A stretch of 64,000 bases of DNA from an uncultured Eubacteriales bacterium (GTDB taxonomy: Bacteria > Bacillota > Clostridia > Oscillospirales > CAG-272): assembly GCA_934486825.1 (NCBI GenBank), contig CAKSQF010000011.1, positions 19,440 through 83,439 of the forward strand, in the 5' to 3' direction. Below, in pieces: positions 8,309 through 16,633 of the stretch. The translations under genes were made by a program, and so were the position numbers. Below the pieces are notes generated by a model. The model had not been told where the DNA came from. It saw only the letters and a program-made list of their open reading frames with translations, and did no database searches. The first letter of the stretch is position 1; each line of letters starts with the position of its first letter.

Positions 8309-9190
8309 ATGTATTCGGATGTGCTCAGACATTGTACCTTCTGTCCGAGAAGGTGCGGCGCCGACAGGACCGCATCTGTCGGCATTTGCGGAATCGGTGA
8401 CAGAATAAGAATTGCACGTGCGGCGCTCCATTTCTGGGAGGAGCCGTGCATATCGGGGACGAGGGGCTCGGGGGCGGTATTCTTTTCGGGATGTTCTCTT
8501 TGCTGTGTCTTTTGTCAGAACAAAAAAATAAGCGGCGGAGGCTTCGGTGCCGACATAACCGCCGATCGCTTCAAAGAAATATGCTTTGAGCTGAAGGCGG
8601 CGGGAGCACATAATATAAACCTCGTTACCGCCGATCACCAGCTTCCGCTGATACTGCCGATTCTGTCGGATATAAAAAACGAGCTTGCAATACCGATTGT
8701 TTTTAACTGCTCCGGCTACGAAAGCCCCGGGATGCTTTCCGCGCTTGACGGTATCGTCGATGTGTATCTGCCCGATTTCAAATTTTACGATGACGGGCTG
8801 TCGGTAAAGTATGCGGGCGCTCCCGACTATCGTGAGGTTGCGGAGAAAGCAATAGCAGAAATGGCAAGGCAGACCGGGAAGCCGACATTTTCGGACGGTA
8901 TTCTCGTGAAGGGAACGCTTGTGAGGCATCTTGTCCTGCCGGGACACAGAAATGATTCGATAAAGGTGATAAAAAGGCTTGCCGAAATGTTTGACAGTAC
9001 CGACATACTTGTTTCGCTGATGTCGCAGTATACCCCGACGGAGGGCGGCGATCCGTCAAGGAGACTTACGACATTTGAGTACGAATCGGTTGCCGATGTG
9101 CTTGAAAAGACCGGTTTTTTCGGCTATTTTCAGGAAAAAAGCTCGGCAAAGGAAGAATATACGCCGCCCTTTGATCTTGAAGGGGTATAA
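8309..9190 (+). CDS. radical SAM protein, PflX / PflA-like
   Basis: 293 residues. The radical SAM cluster motif CSLCCVFC (CxxxCxxC) is at about residues 66-73, and an additional N-terminal CTFCPRRC cluster is at 9-16. This two-cluster layout matches the PflX group of glycyl-radical-activase-like proteins, whose substrate is not established. No glycyl radical enzyme gene is adjacent. The gene is followed directly by a strong terminator. Confidence 0.85.
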   Translation: MYSDVLRHCTFCPRRCGADRTASVGICGIGDRIRIARAALHFWEEPCISGTRGSGAVFFSGCSLCCVFCQNKKISGGGFGADITADRFKEICFELKAAGAHNINLVTADHQLPLILPILSDIKNELAIPIVFNCSGYESPGMLSALDGIVDVYLPDFKFYDDGLSVKYAGAPDYREVAEKAIAEMARQTGKPTFSDGILVKGTLVRHLVLPGHRNDSIKVIKRLAEMFDSTDILVSLMSQYTPTEGGDPSRRLTTFEYESVADVLEKTGFFGYFQEKSSAKEEYTPPFDLEGV

Positions 9191-9192
9191 AG

Positions 9193-9234
9193 AAAGCAAT
9201 GAAACAGCCGATACGGCTGTTTCATTGCTTTTTT
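9193..9234 (+). terminator. terminator of the radical SAM gene
   Basis: A perfect 18-bp stem starting AAAGCAATGAAACAGCCG with loop ATA, ending in a run of T, two bases after the stop codon. Confidence 0.93.
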
Positions 9235-9266
9235 GTAACAAAATAATAAATTCGGGTGAAATATAC

Positions 9267-9295
9267 TTGATTTTGTACTTCATCTGTTATATAAT
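9267..9295 (+). promoter_or_regulatory. promoter of the dCMP deaminase-tsaD operon
   Basis: TTGATT (9267-9272), 17 bases, TATAAT (9290-9295). Transcription would begin near 9302, which argues against the ATG at 9311 as a start. Confidence 0.85.
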
Positions 9296-9337
9296 AAACA
9301 AAATATAAATATGTGTCGAAAAACGGAGGATGTCGCA

Positions 9338-9856
9338 GTGGTAACCGATGAAATGATACAGAACGTGCAGGAAAGACGAAGCAAGATAAACTATTATCTC
9401 GATATTGCCGAAACAGTGGCAAACAGATCGACCTGTCTGCGCAAAAAGTACGGGGCAATAATCGTAAAAGACGATGCGATTATTGCGACGGGCTACAACG
9501 GCGCTCCACGGGGAAGAGAAAACTGCTGTGACATAGGCTTCTGCATGAGAGACAAGCTCGGAATACCGAGAGGCGAACGCTATGAAATGTGCAGATCGGT
9601 ACACGCCGAGGCAAACGCGATAATAAACGCGTCGCGCGATCGTATGATAGATTCCACTCTCTACATAACCGGAATCGACAGCAAGACCGGAGAGCTTGTT
9701 CCGGACGTGTGTTCGTGCATGATGTGCAAAAGAATGGTGATAAATGCAGGGATATCGACCGTGGTCTTCAGGGTATCGCAGAATGATTTCAATGTCGTCA
9801 GGGTGTCCGAATGGATAAAGAACGACGACAGTCTTACCGGACAGTTCGGCTACTGA
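9338..9856 (+). CDS. deoxycytidylate (dCMP) deaminase
   Basis: 172 residues. The zinc site is HAEAN (His and the catalytic Glu) followed by a CSCMMC cysteine cluster, and the ATGYNGAPRG substrate loop is present. It deaminates dCMP to dUMP for dTMP synthesis and resembles ComEB. I choose GTG 9338 since AACGGAGGA ends seven bases before it; ATG 9311 is in frame but has no ribosome-binding site and sits almost at the transcription start. Confidence 0.93.
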   Translation: MVTDEMIQNVQERRSKINYYLDIAETVANRSTCLRKKYGAIIVKDDAIIATGYNGAPRGRENCCDIGFCMRDKLGIPRGERYEMCRSVHAEANAIINASRDRMIDSTLYITGIDSKTGELVPDVCSCMMCKRMVINAGISTVVFRVSQNDFNVVRVSEWIKNDDSLTGQFGY

Positions 9857-9886
9857 TTATAAACGGGAAAGGTATAATACTCCTGT

Positions 9887-10651
9887 ATGAAAAGCGCAAA
9901 AACAAAAGGCGGGAACAATAAAATAAATCCGGTTCCGTGGATTATTGTGATCGGTATAATAGTGCTGATCGTCGGCGGCTGTCTGCTCTGGGTTTATGTT
10001 TTCAGGGATATGATAGCGAATTCGAAACAGCAGGTCTTTGTCTATAACCGGACCGACGGCAGCTATTCGGATGAAAAAAACGGCATATGCTATCTGCCCG
10101 CTCCGTCCTACTATCAGGCATCTGCGGTGATATCCGACCCGGTATATGCAAGATCGGATAAAAACAGGCTGTTCCGAGTCGGCGCGAGGGTGACCGATAA
10201 GGACGGAAAATCAAAAATGATTCTTTGCAGTGCGGGCGAGTGGCTCTCGACCGACAGGGATCACGGAATGAGACTCTATTACAACAAAGAAAAGGTTACA
10301 CTTCCGACCGTGGAAGAGTTTAAGCCGGAGCTTGTATACTTCTGCACGACGTCGGGCGTCACGATAGGTCAGAGCTCGATGGAGGCAAAGCTGTTCTTCC
10401 CGGACGGTTTTCTCGATAACAGTGCGGAGAATCTGTTCGGCACGTCGTCACATACCGGTGCGGATCTTTTCAGAGAAATACGGGTCACCTCCTCCGAATA
10501 CACGTGGATGCAGCTTGTGCTCTATCTTTACAGGAACGAAGAGCTCGGCGAATATTATATATACATGCCGCAGAGAGAGCAGTTCGTAAAGGCGGATTCG
10601 CAGACGCTTGATGTCTTTTTCGGCAGCGGCGAAAAGGACGGCGGGAAATGA
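9887..10651 (+). CDS. hypothetical membrane-anchored protein
   Basis: 254 residues, not recognised. A basic Asn/Lys-rich tail is followed by one transmembrane helix at about residues 18-40 and an external domain of about 210 residues with no catalytic motif that I can name. Its stop overlaps the rimI start by 4 bases (ATGA), which implies translational coupling. It starts 30 bases after the dCMP deaminase gene. Confidence 0.75.
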   Translation: MKSAKTKGGNNKINPVPWIIVIGIIVLIVGGCLLWVYVFRDMIANSKQQVFVYNRTDGSYSDEKNGICYLPAPSYYQASAVISDPVYARSDKNRLFRVGARVTDKDGKSKMILCSAGEWLSTDRDHGMRLYYNKEKVTLPTVEEFKPELVYFCTTSGVTIGQSSMEAKLFFPDGFLDNSAENLFGTSSHTGADLFREIRVTSSEYTWMQLVLYLYRNEELGEYYIYMPQREQFVKADSQTLDVFFGSGEKDGGK

Positions 10652-11091
10652 TAACCGTGCGTGAGGCGGCAAACGAAGATATCGGGGCGATTCTGAAAAT
10701 AGAAACGGAATCATTTTCCGATCCGTGGTCGGAAAGCGCGTTCGCTTTTGCGATAAACGACAGCTCGCTTACAACGGCTGTCGCGGTTGATCCGGACACC
10801 GATGCTGTCGTAGGATTCGCCGTCTGGTCGGTGATTGCACCCGAAAGCGAGCTTTGCGATATTGCGATCTCACCGGAGTACAGACGTCGCGGCGCGGGAG
10901 AAGCACTGATGAAGAGTTATATCGATTCCGCTCTGTCGCAGGGAGTGACCGATTTTTTTCTTGAAGTACGGCAATCGAATCTGCCTGCCGCATCATTGTA
11001 TGAAAAGCATGGATTTGCAGCCTGCGGCAGAAGAAAGAATTATTACAGTCATCCGACCGAGGATGCGATAATCATGACGAAAAAGGTTTGA
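10648..11091 (+). CDS. rimI: ribosomal-protein-alanine N-acetyltransferase RimI
   Basis: GNAT acetyltransferase of 147 residues, the normal RimI length. The acetyl-CoA loop EYRRRGAGEALM is at about residues 77-88, and the FFLEVRQSN...ASLYEKHGF segment is the RimI signature. It acetylates the N-terminal alanine of S18 in E. coli. It lies close to tsaD, as in many Firmicutes, although tsaB is not here. Overlaps the gene before it by 4 bases. Confidence 0.92.
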   Translation: MITVREAANEDIGAILKIETESFSDPWSESAFAFAINDSSLTTAVAVDPDTDAVVGFAVWSVIAPESELCDIAISPEYRRRGAGEALMKSYIDSALSQGVTDFFLEVRQSNLPAASLYEKHGFAACGRRKNYYSHPTEDAIIMTKKV

Positions 11092-11095
11092 ATGT

Positions 11096-11680
11096 ATGGA
11101 AGACAAGCTGAATGAAAACAAATCGGGCGGCGGAATGAAGAGATTTCCGCTTGCCTTTGTCGGCTCGCTTGCACTGATCGCGGTCGGCAATGTTGCGGGA
11201 ATATTTTTCAGATTCGTGTTTTCGCTTTTCTTCGCGCGGCTTTTTTCGGAGCTTTCGGCAAATGCTCCGTCTGCGGCGAGGACGGCGGAAAACATATCAT
11301 ATCTACTCTGCTTTGCAGTCTGCCTTGCAGTGATTGCGGTCACGATTTTCAGAAACGGATTTCTGAGAAATCTGTATCTTTCCAGGGCCGATTTTGAAGA
11401 TTACGGCTTCGGCTCGGATGCACGCGATCTGCTTGTTCATGAGCTTCCCGCACAGCTTCTTGCTTCGGCGGTTTTCGCTCTGCCGATCCATGCCGTTATG
11501 CTGATCTTCGGAGAGATAAACTATCTGCCGACATTGTTTATGCCGTTTTTCTGCCTTTATAAGGCGGTCGGAAATGTATGGCTGTCATATCCTCTGTCGG
11601 TTGCTGCATGCACGCTTGTGATCTTTGTTTCAACTCTTTTTGCACACAGATATTTTCAGAAAAACCGTCTTCATAAGTGA
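11096..11680 (+). CDS. hypothetical integral membrane protein
   Basis: 194 residues with about four hydrophobic helices (around 20-48, 63-85, 118-140 and 163-185), the second pair after a polar middle. No family motif seen. Five bases after rimI and 33 before tsaD, so part of that transcript. Confidence 0.7.
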   Translation: MEDKLNENKSGGGMKRFPLAFVGSLALIAVGNVAGIFFRFVFSLFFARLFSELSANAPSAARTAENISYLLCFAVCLAVIAVTIFRNGFLRNLYLSRADFEDYGFGSDARDLLVHELPAQLLASAVFALPIHAVMLIFGEINYLPTLFMPFFCLYKAVGNVWLSYPLSVAACTLVIFVSTLFAHRYFQKNRLHK

Positions 11681-11713
11681 ATGACGGTTGAACAGATAGG
11701 CTGAGGCTGTTTT

Positions 11714-12739
11714 ATGATAATACTTGCTTTTGAATCATCCTGTGACGAAACCTCTGTTGCCGTTGCCGAGTTTCTCGGAGACAACGGCGAAAGCAGGAGG
11801 ATACTGTCAAATAAAACCGCGACACAGATCGCAACACATGCCCTTTACGGTGGCGTGGTTCCCGAAATTGCGGGCAGAGCGCATACCGAGGCAATATCCG
11901 GACTCTGCTGCGAGGCGTTGTCGGCGGCGGGTATGACAATGAAAGATATTGACGCGGTGGCGGTCACGACTACCCCCGGACTTGTCGGCGCACTGCTCGT
12001 CGGAGTCAACTTTGCAAAGGGACTTGCCCTGTCGTATAACAAGCCGCTTGTCGCAGTGAATCATGTAAAGGGTCATGCGGCGGCGGCGTACTATGAAAAC
12101 CCCGACCTTAAGGCTCCTTTTTTTGCGCTGGTGGCATCGGGCGGACATACCTCGCTTACCTATGTGAAGACCCCTACCGAGTTTGTACCCGTGGGGAGGA
12201 CGAGAGATGACGCAGTGGGCGAAGCGTTTGATAAATCGGCGCGCAGGCTGGGACTCCCTTATCCCGGCGGTGCCGAGATGGACAGACTGGCGTCGGCAGG
12301 CAATCCGGATGCAATCACATTCCCGTCGGCTGCCTTGCGCGGGAGTTTTGATTTCAGCTTCAGCGGACTGAAAACCGCGGTTATGAATTATCTGAACGGA
12401 TGCGCTCAGAAGGGCGAATCTGTCTGTCGCGAGGATGTTGCCGCATCCTTTACGAAGGTGGTCTGTGATTCGGTCACGACCCAGCTTGAAGCGGCATGGA
12501 AGGATTATCGTTTTGAACGGTTGGTTTTTGCCGGAGGTGTCGCCGCAAATTCTCATCTCAGACGAAGAATCGGTGATTTTTGCCGCGAACACGGCGTGAA
12601 GCTGTATATGCCGTCGGTTCCGCTTTGCGGTGACAACGGTGCGATGATAGCCGCGCAGGCGTTTTTCGAATATCGCGAAGGGCATCTTGCGGACAGCACT
12701 CTGAATGCAAAGGCGACCGCCGGAAAGTCGGTTTTCTGA
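11714..12739 (+). CDS. tsaD: tRNA N6-threonylcarbamoyladenosine transferase TsaD
   Basis: 341 residues, full length. The N-terminal ILAFESSCDETSVAV phosphate loop, the metal-binding HVKGH (about residues 116-120) and VASGGHTSL are all intact. With TsaB/TsaE it installs t6A37 on ANN-decoding tRNAs in the cytoplasm. Those partners are not in this window. It is the last gene of the operon begun at 9338. Confidence 0.97.
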   Translation: MIILAFESSCDETSVAVAEFLGDNGESRRILSNKTATQIATHALYGGVVPEIAGRAHTEAISGLCCEALSAAGMTMKDIDAVAVTTTPGLVGALLVGVNFAKGLALSYNKPLVAVNHVKGHAAAAYYENPDLKAPFFALVASGGHTSLTYVKTPTEFVPVGRTRDDAVGEAFDKSARRLGLPYPGGAEMDRLASAGNPDAITFPSAALRGSFDFSFSGLKTAVMNYLNGCAQKGESVCREDVAASFTKVVCDSVTTQLEAAWKDYRFERLVFAGGVAANSHLRRRIGDFCREHGVKLYMPSVPLCGDNGAMIAAQAFFEYREGHLADSTLNAKATAGKSVF

Positions 12740-12861
12740 TTCTGCAGATTGCACGAAAAAATCGTCATATTGACATCGAAAAGTCCCGGGAAAGTCGTCT
12801 CCCGAGGAGAGCGTTTTTTGCACCGACGAAAAAATTGCGGACTCCGAGCCATGTGCAAAAC

Positions 12862-12986
12862 TGTGGGAAACTCTGTGGAAAGTGTGGAAAAACGCCATAA
12901 AGTAGCCTTTTTCGACAGAGCTTTGACGTCTGATGACCGTATACGGGCGGTTAAGACTGTGGAAAAGTCAACAAAGCTGTGGATTT
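12862..12986 (+). promoter_or_regulatory. cluster of DnaA-box-like sites
   Basis: The 390-base gap before rex holds five 9-mers in one orientation that begin TGTGG: TGTGGGAAA (12862), TGTGGAAAG (12874), TGTGGAAAA (12883), TGTGGAAAA (12958) and TGTGGATTT (12978). The DnaA box is TGTGGATAA; the two TGTGGAAAA differ from it at one position. An A/T-rich stretch (13003-13020) follows. I see no ORF in the gap. Confidence 0.5.
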
Positions 12987-13130
12987 GTTTTACGGTAACG
13001 ACAGAAAAATTTTTTTAAATGCAAAGCCGACCGATATTTTTTTGTTCGGTCGAAATGCACAAAGAGAAACAATACTGATAACGGACGAATGGAAGGGACT
13101 CACATGATACGGGAAAAAGAGGAAAAAAGC

Positions 13131-13787
13131 ATGCCGTCGGAGGCGGTTATAAAACGCCTGCCGAGATATTATCGCTATCTGCGGGAGTTGCTTTCCGAAA
13201 ATGTGCTTCGTATAAGCTCGGGAGAGCTGGCATCGCTGATGGGAGTGACCGCTTCACAGATAAGGCAGGACCTCAACTGCTTCGGAGACTTCGGACAGCA
13301 GGGCTATGGATACAGTGTAAAGCGCCTTTTCGGGGAAATAAGCAGTATCCTCGGCGCGGATAAAGCATATAATGCCGTAATAGTCGGTGCGGGCAATCTC
13401 GGAAAGGCTCTCGCATCGTCGTCGGTATTCGGAAACAGAGGCGTCATTCTGAAGGCGCTTTTCGATGTCGATGAAGCTGTGATCGGAGCCGAAATAAACC
13501 GACTGCCTGTTTATGACATGAAGGATATCGATAGATATTTTGCGGAGAACCGCGTGGATATTGCGGTACTGACCGTACCGAAATCCGAGGCAACCGGAAC
13601 CGCCGAAAGACTGCGCGGGCTCGGCGTCGGCGGGATATGGAATTTTACCGGCGTTGAGCTCGGAACGATAAACGGTATTCCCGCATTGAATATGCATATG
13701 GGTGATATGCTTATGACGCTCTGCTATAAGATAAAGGCGGAATCGGAAAAGAAAACTCAGAACACTGACGAAGGCAGAGCTTTGTGA
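13131..13787 (+). CDS. rex: redox-sensing transcriptional repressor Rex
   Basis: 218 residues from ATG 13131. A winged-helix domain (VIKRLPRYYRYLRELL, then VTASQIRQDLNCFG as the recognition region) precedes a Rossmann domain with GAGNLGKAL that senses NADH/NAD+. Rex represses fermentation genes when NADH is low. GAGGA lies seven bases before 13131; ATG 13104, after GGAAGGGA, is an alternative. The dnaD gene begins two bases after its stop, so the two are co-transcribed. Confidence 0.95.
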   Translation: MPSEAVIKRLPRYYRYLRELLSENVLRISSGELASLMGVTASQIRQDLNCFGDFGQQGYGYSVKRLFGEISSILGADKAYNAVIVGAGNLGKALASSSVFGNRGVILKALFDVDEAVIGAEINRLPVYDMKDIDRYFAENRVDIAVLTVPKSEATGTAERLRGLGVGGIWNFTGVELGTINGIPALNMHMGDMLMTLCYKIKAESEKKTQNTDEGRAL

Positions 13788-13788
13788 A

Positions 13789-14757
13789 ATGGATTATAAA
13801 TTTGATTTTGGAAACAGGGTGCTGAACCTTCCGTGTTCGGTGCTTTCGATACTTGAAAGGGTGGATACAGCCAAACTGCGCACACTTATCGCACTTGCGG
13901 CGGCAAACGGTGCGGCAGACTGCGGCAGTCTGGCAGGAATGTCGGGACTTACCGAGGATGAAGTGAAGGATTCGATAGGATTCTGGTGCGGTGCCGGTGT
14001 GATCGAACCGATAAGAGACGGTACGGCTGCCGCAAAGCCGACGGTCAATGTTCATGTGTCCGCAAACGGCAACAAGGTGTCAGTGATTCAGAGCGGCGAA
14101 ATGCCACACTATACGGGCAAGGAAGTCGAAGCCCTTTTTGCCGAAAAGGGCGAGATGAAACTTCTGATTGACGAGTGTCAGCGAACGCTCGGAAAGATGC
14201 TGTCGATCGGCGAGATAAACAAAATGATCGCACTGGTCGATTATTACAGACTGCCGTGCGAGTTTGTGCTTCTGCTCGTCGGACGCTGCCGGGAGATCGG
14301 AAAGGGGACTGTTCCGTATATTGTACGGACCGGTATTTCACTTTACAACAGGGGAATCGTGACGGTAAACGGACTTGAGGAAATGATCCGTGCGGAGGAC
14401 GCAACCCGCTCGACCGAATATACCGTGCGCAGACTTTTCGGTATCGGCGATCGCGCGATGACCGAACGGGAAAGAAAATTTATTTCAAACTGGACCGCAT
14501 GGCAGATTCCGGAGGATATGCTTGAGCTGGTCTACGACATAACCGTCGATAATACAACCAAGCCGTCAATGCCTTATATGAACAAGGTGCTCTCCACATG
14601 GAGGGAAGCCGGATACAAAACCGCAGACGACGTGCGGAGCGCAATAGAAAAGTACAGAGAAAAGAAGGACGCACAAAGAAGTGTATCTTCTTTCGATAAG
14701 GACGAATTCTTTGAGGCGGCACTTCGCCACAGTATGGAGATACATAAAAGGACCTGA
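13789..14757 (+). CDS. DnaD-domain replication protein
   Basis: 322 residues. The N-terminal winged-helix region (about 1-80) and the DnaD/DnaB2 C-terminal domain (about 125-235) are visible, with a basic tail ending in KDEFFEAALRHS, like the DEFFEAAL seen in this family. DnaD proteins act in loading the replicative helicase at origins and restart sites. The next gene encodes the DnaC-type loader. It begins two bases after rex. Confidence 0.88.
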   Translation: MDYKFDFGNRVLNLPCSVLSILERVDTAKLRTLIALAAANGAADCGSLAGMSGLTEDEVKDSIGFWCGAGVIEPIRDGTAAAKPTVNVHVSANGNKVSVIQSGEMPHYTGKEVEALFAEKGEMKLLIDECQRTLGKMLSIGEINKMIALVDYYRLPCEFVLLLVGRCREIGKGTVPYIVRTGISLYNRGIVTVNGLEEMIRAEDATRSTEYTVRRLFGIGDRAMTERERKFISNWTAWQIPEDMLELVYDITVDNTTKPSMPYMNKVLSTWREAGYKTADDVRSAIEKYREKKDAQRSVSSFDKDEFFEAALRHSMEIHKRT

Positions 14758-14794
14758 GCAAAAAACGAAGCTTTGCTGAAAGGATTACACCGAT

Positions 14795-15772
14795 ATGAGT
14801 TACAGCCGTGAAAATTACATAAAGGTCAAACGGTCGTTTGATGAAAAGCTTGCACTTGAAACCGAGCAGGCAAAAGCGAGAATGAAGGAAATACACGAAA
14901 AGCTTCCCGAGATCGCACATATAGACGCAGAGCTTGCGAATACCGGTATTCTGATAATGGAAGAGATATCTGCAGGTAAGCTCGGACTCACCGAGCGGCT
15001 TGACAATATCAGACTCGATAATGAACAGCTTCAGGATGAGCGCAGACGCATACTCTCGGAAAACGGCTATCCGCCCGATTATACCGACATACATTATGAC
15101 TGCAAAAAATGCAGGGACAGCGGGATTGTCGGCACTAAAATGTGTTCGTGCATGAAATTTGCGCTGTCGATGGCGGCGCTTGAAAGTTCGGGACTCGGTA
15201 AACTTTTTGAAAATCAGAATTTTGACAGTTTCAGCCTGAAATATTATACCGCCGATCAGCGTGCCTATGAGCAGATGTCCGGGATTCTTGAAATATGCAG
15301 TGATTATGCCGAGGGCTTCGACCCGTCCACCCGTGAAAATCTGTTGCTCTGCGGAAAGACAGGACTCGGCAAAACCCATCTTTCAACCGCAATAGCGGGT
15401 ACGGTCATAGAGCGCGGCTATGAGGTCGTGTACGAGAGCGCACAGAATGTTTTTGATGATTTTTCCGCCGAACGGTTCGGAAGAAGCTTTGCCGGCAGGG
15501 ACGGCAATACGTCAAGATATAATGACGCCGATCTTCTGATAATCGACGATCTCGGGGCGGAAACGGTGAACAGCTTCACGGTGAGTACCCTTTACTCGCT
15601 GATAAACAGCAGAGTAATATCCGGAAAGCCGATGATAATCAATACAAATCTGACGTCGGATGAAATAAAAGCGAAATACGGCGACCGCATCTTTTCACGA
15701 CTGTTCGGCGAATTTACCGTTTTGCTGTTCAGAGGAACCGATGTGCGGATGCAGCGACTCGGCGGCAGATAA
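14795..15772 (+). CDS. dnaC: DnaC/DnaI-type helicase-loader ATPase
   Basis: 325 residues. A coiled N-terminal part is followed by a cysteine cluster (YDCKKCRDSG...CSC, about 104-119) like the zinc site of DnaI, then an AAA+ domain with Walker A CGKTGLGKTH near residue 190 and Walker B LLIIDDLGAE. It would load the replicative helicase. It is 37 bases after dnaD and 15 before pgeF. Symbol by family; in Bacillus the counterpart is dnaI. Confidence 0.92.
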   Translation: MSYSRENYIKVKRSFDEKLALETEQAKARMKEIHEKLPEIAHIDAELANTGILIMEEISAGKLGLTERLDNIRLDNEQLQDERRRILSENGYPPDYTDIHYDCKKCRDSGIVGTKMCSCMKFALSMAALESSGLGKLFENQNFDSFSLKYYTADQRAYEQMSGILEICSDYAEGFDPSTRENLLLCGKTGLGKTHLSTAIAGTVIERGYEVVYESAQNVFDDFSAERFGRSFAGRDGNTSRYNDADLLIIDDLGAETVNSFTVSTLYSLINSRVISGKPMIINTNLTSDEIKAKYGDRIFSRLFGEFTVLLFRGTDVRMQRLGGR

Positions 15773-15787
15773 TACGGGAGCGGAGAT

Positions 15788-16570
15788 TTGTTTTTAAGAA
15801 AAAAAGCCGAAAACGGTGTCGTATATGAGTATTCGGACAGACTCGGGACGGCACATCTTTTCTCGACAAGACTCGGGGGCGTTTCAACCGATGCGCATCT
15901 TGCGTCGATGAATCTCGGAGAAAACCGAGGAGACAGTCCGGACAATGTAAGAACAAATTTTGATCTGCTGACCGCTGTGATCGGAAAATCATTTTCGGAC
16001 ACGGTGAGGGGCGGACAGGTACATTCGACAAACATAAGGACGGTCGGTTATTCCGACCGCGGAAAATTTTTTGAGTCTACCGACGGATTCGTTACCGCGA
16101 GCGAGGGAGTTATGCTGACCGTAAAGGTCGCGGACTGTCTCCCGTTGCTCCTTTTCGATCCGGAAAACCGTGTGATCGCGGCAGTACACGCCGGATGGCG
16201 CGGGTCGGCTGCGGGAATCTGTGCGGAGGGGATCCGGAAAATGCGTGAACTCGGAGCGGACCCGGCAGTAATGAGAGCCGCAATCGGAGCGTGCATACAC
16301 AGCTGCTGCTTTGAGGTCAGAGAGGATTTTGCCGACAGCGTAAGATCGATGTGTGGGAGTGAGCTTGCGCATAAGGTGATCCTGCACAGAGACGGCAGGA
16401 TGTTTGCCGATATCGTAAAGCTGAACACCGAGGTGCTTCTCGGCTGCGGTATTCCCCCCGAAAACATTGACGTAAATCCCGCATGCACATGCTGTGAGAG
16501 TGGTATTTATTTTTCTCACAGGGCAACAGCAGGCCGTCGCGGAACGATGGCGGCAGTTATATCCCTGTGA
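15788..16570 (+). CDS. pgeF: peptidoglycan editing factor PgeF / purine nucleoside phosphorylase (YfiH family)
   Basis: 260 residues starting at TTG 15788, with GGGAG seven bases upstream. The YfiH/DUF152 metal-site pieces are complete: GGQVHST, ADCLPLLLF, AVHAGWRG and IGACIHSCCFEV. Family members are multi-copper-oxidase-like enzymes reported as purine nucleoside phosphorylase/adenosine deaminase and, in E. coli, as a peptidoglycan editing factor. Probably last in the rex-dnaD-dnaC transcript. Confidence 0.92.
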   Translation: MFLRKKAENGVVYEYSDRLGTAHLFSTRLGGVSTDAHLASMNLGENRGDSPDNVRTNFDLLTAVIGKSFSDTVRGGQVHSTNIRTVGYSDRGKFFESTDGFVTASEGVMLTVKVADCLPLLLFDPENRVIAAVHAGWRGSAAGICAEGIRKMRELGADPAVMRAAIGACIHSCCFEVREDFADSVRSMCGSELAHKVILHRDGRMFADIVKLNTEVLLGCGIPPENIDVNPACTCCESGIYFSHRATAGRRGTMAAVISL

Positions 16571-16633
16571 CGGTTTTATTTGCAAATGATAATCATATAT
16601 AAATATAAAGGAAAACAGAAAGGGTAAAAATCC

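Noticed and set aside
8073..8408. Open frame overlapping tRNA-His and the start of the radical SAM gene
   Set aside because: It begins inside the tRNA and runs through the tRNA terminator; no ribosome-binding site and no protein-like composition.
9311..9313. ATG 9311 as the dCMP deaminase start
   Set aside because: Only about 9 bases from the predicted transcription start and without a ribosome-binding site; GTG 9338 follows AACGGAGGA.
12862..13020. A chromosome origin (oriC) call at the DnaA-box-like cluster
   Set aside because: No dnaA or dnaN gene is adjacent and only near-match boxes are present, so I report the cluster but not an origin.
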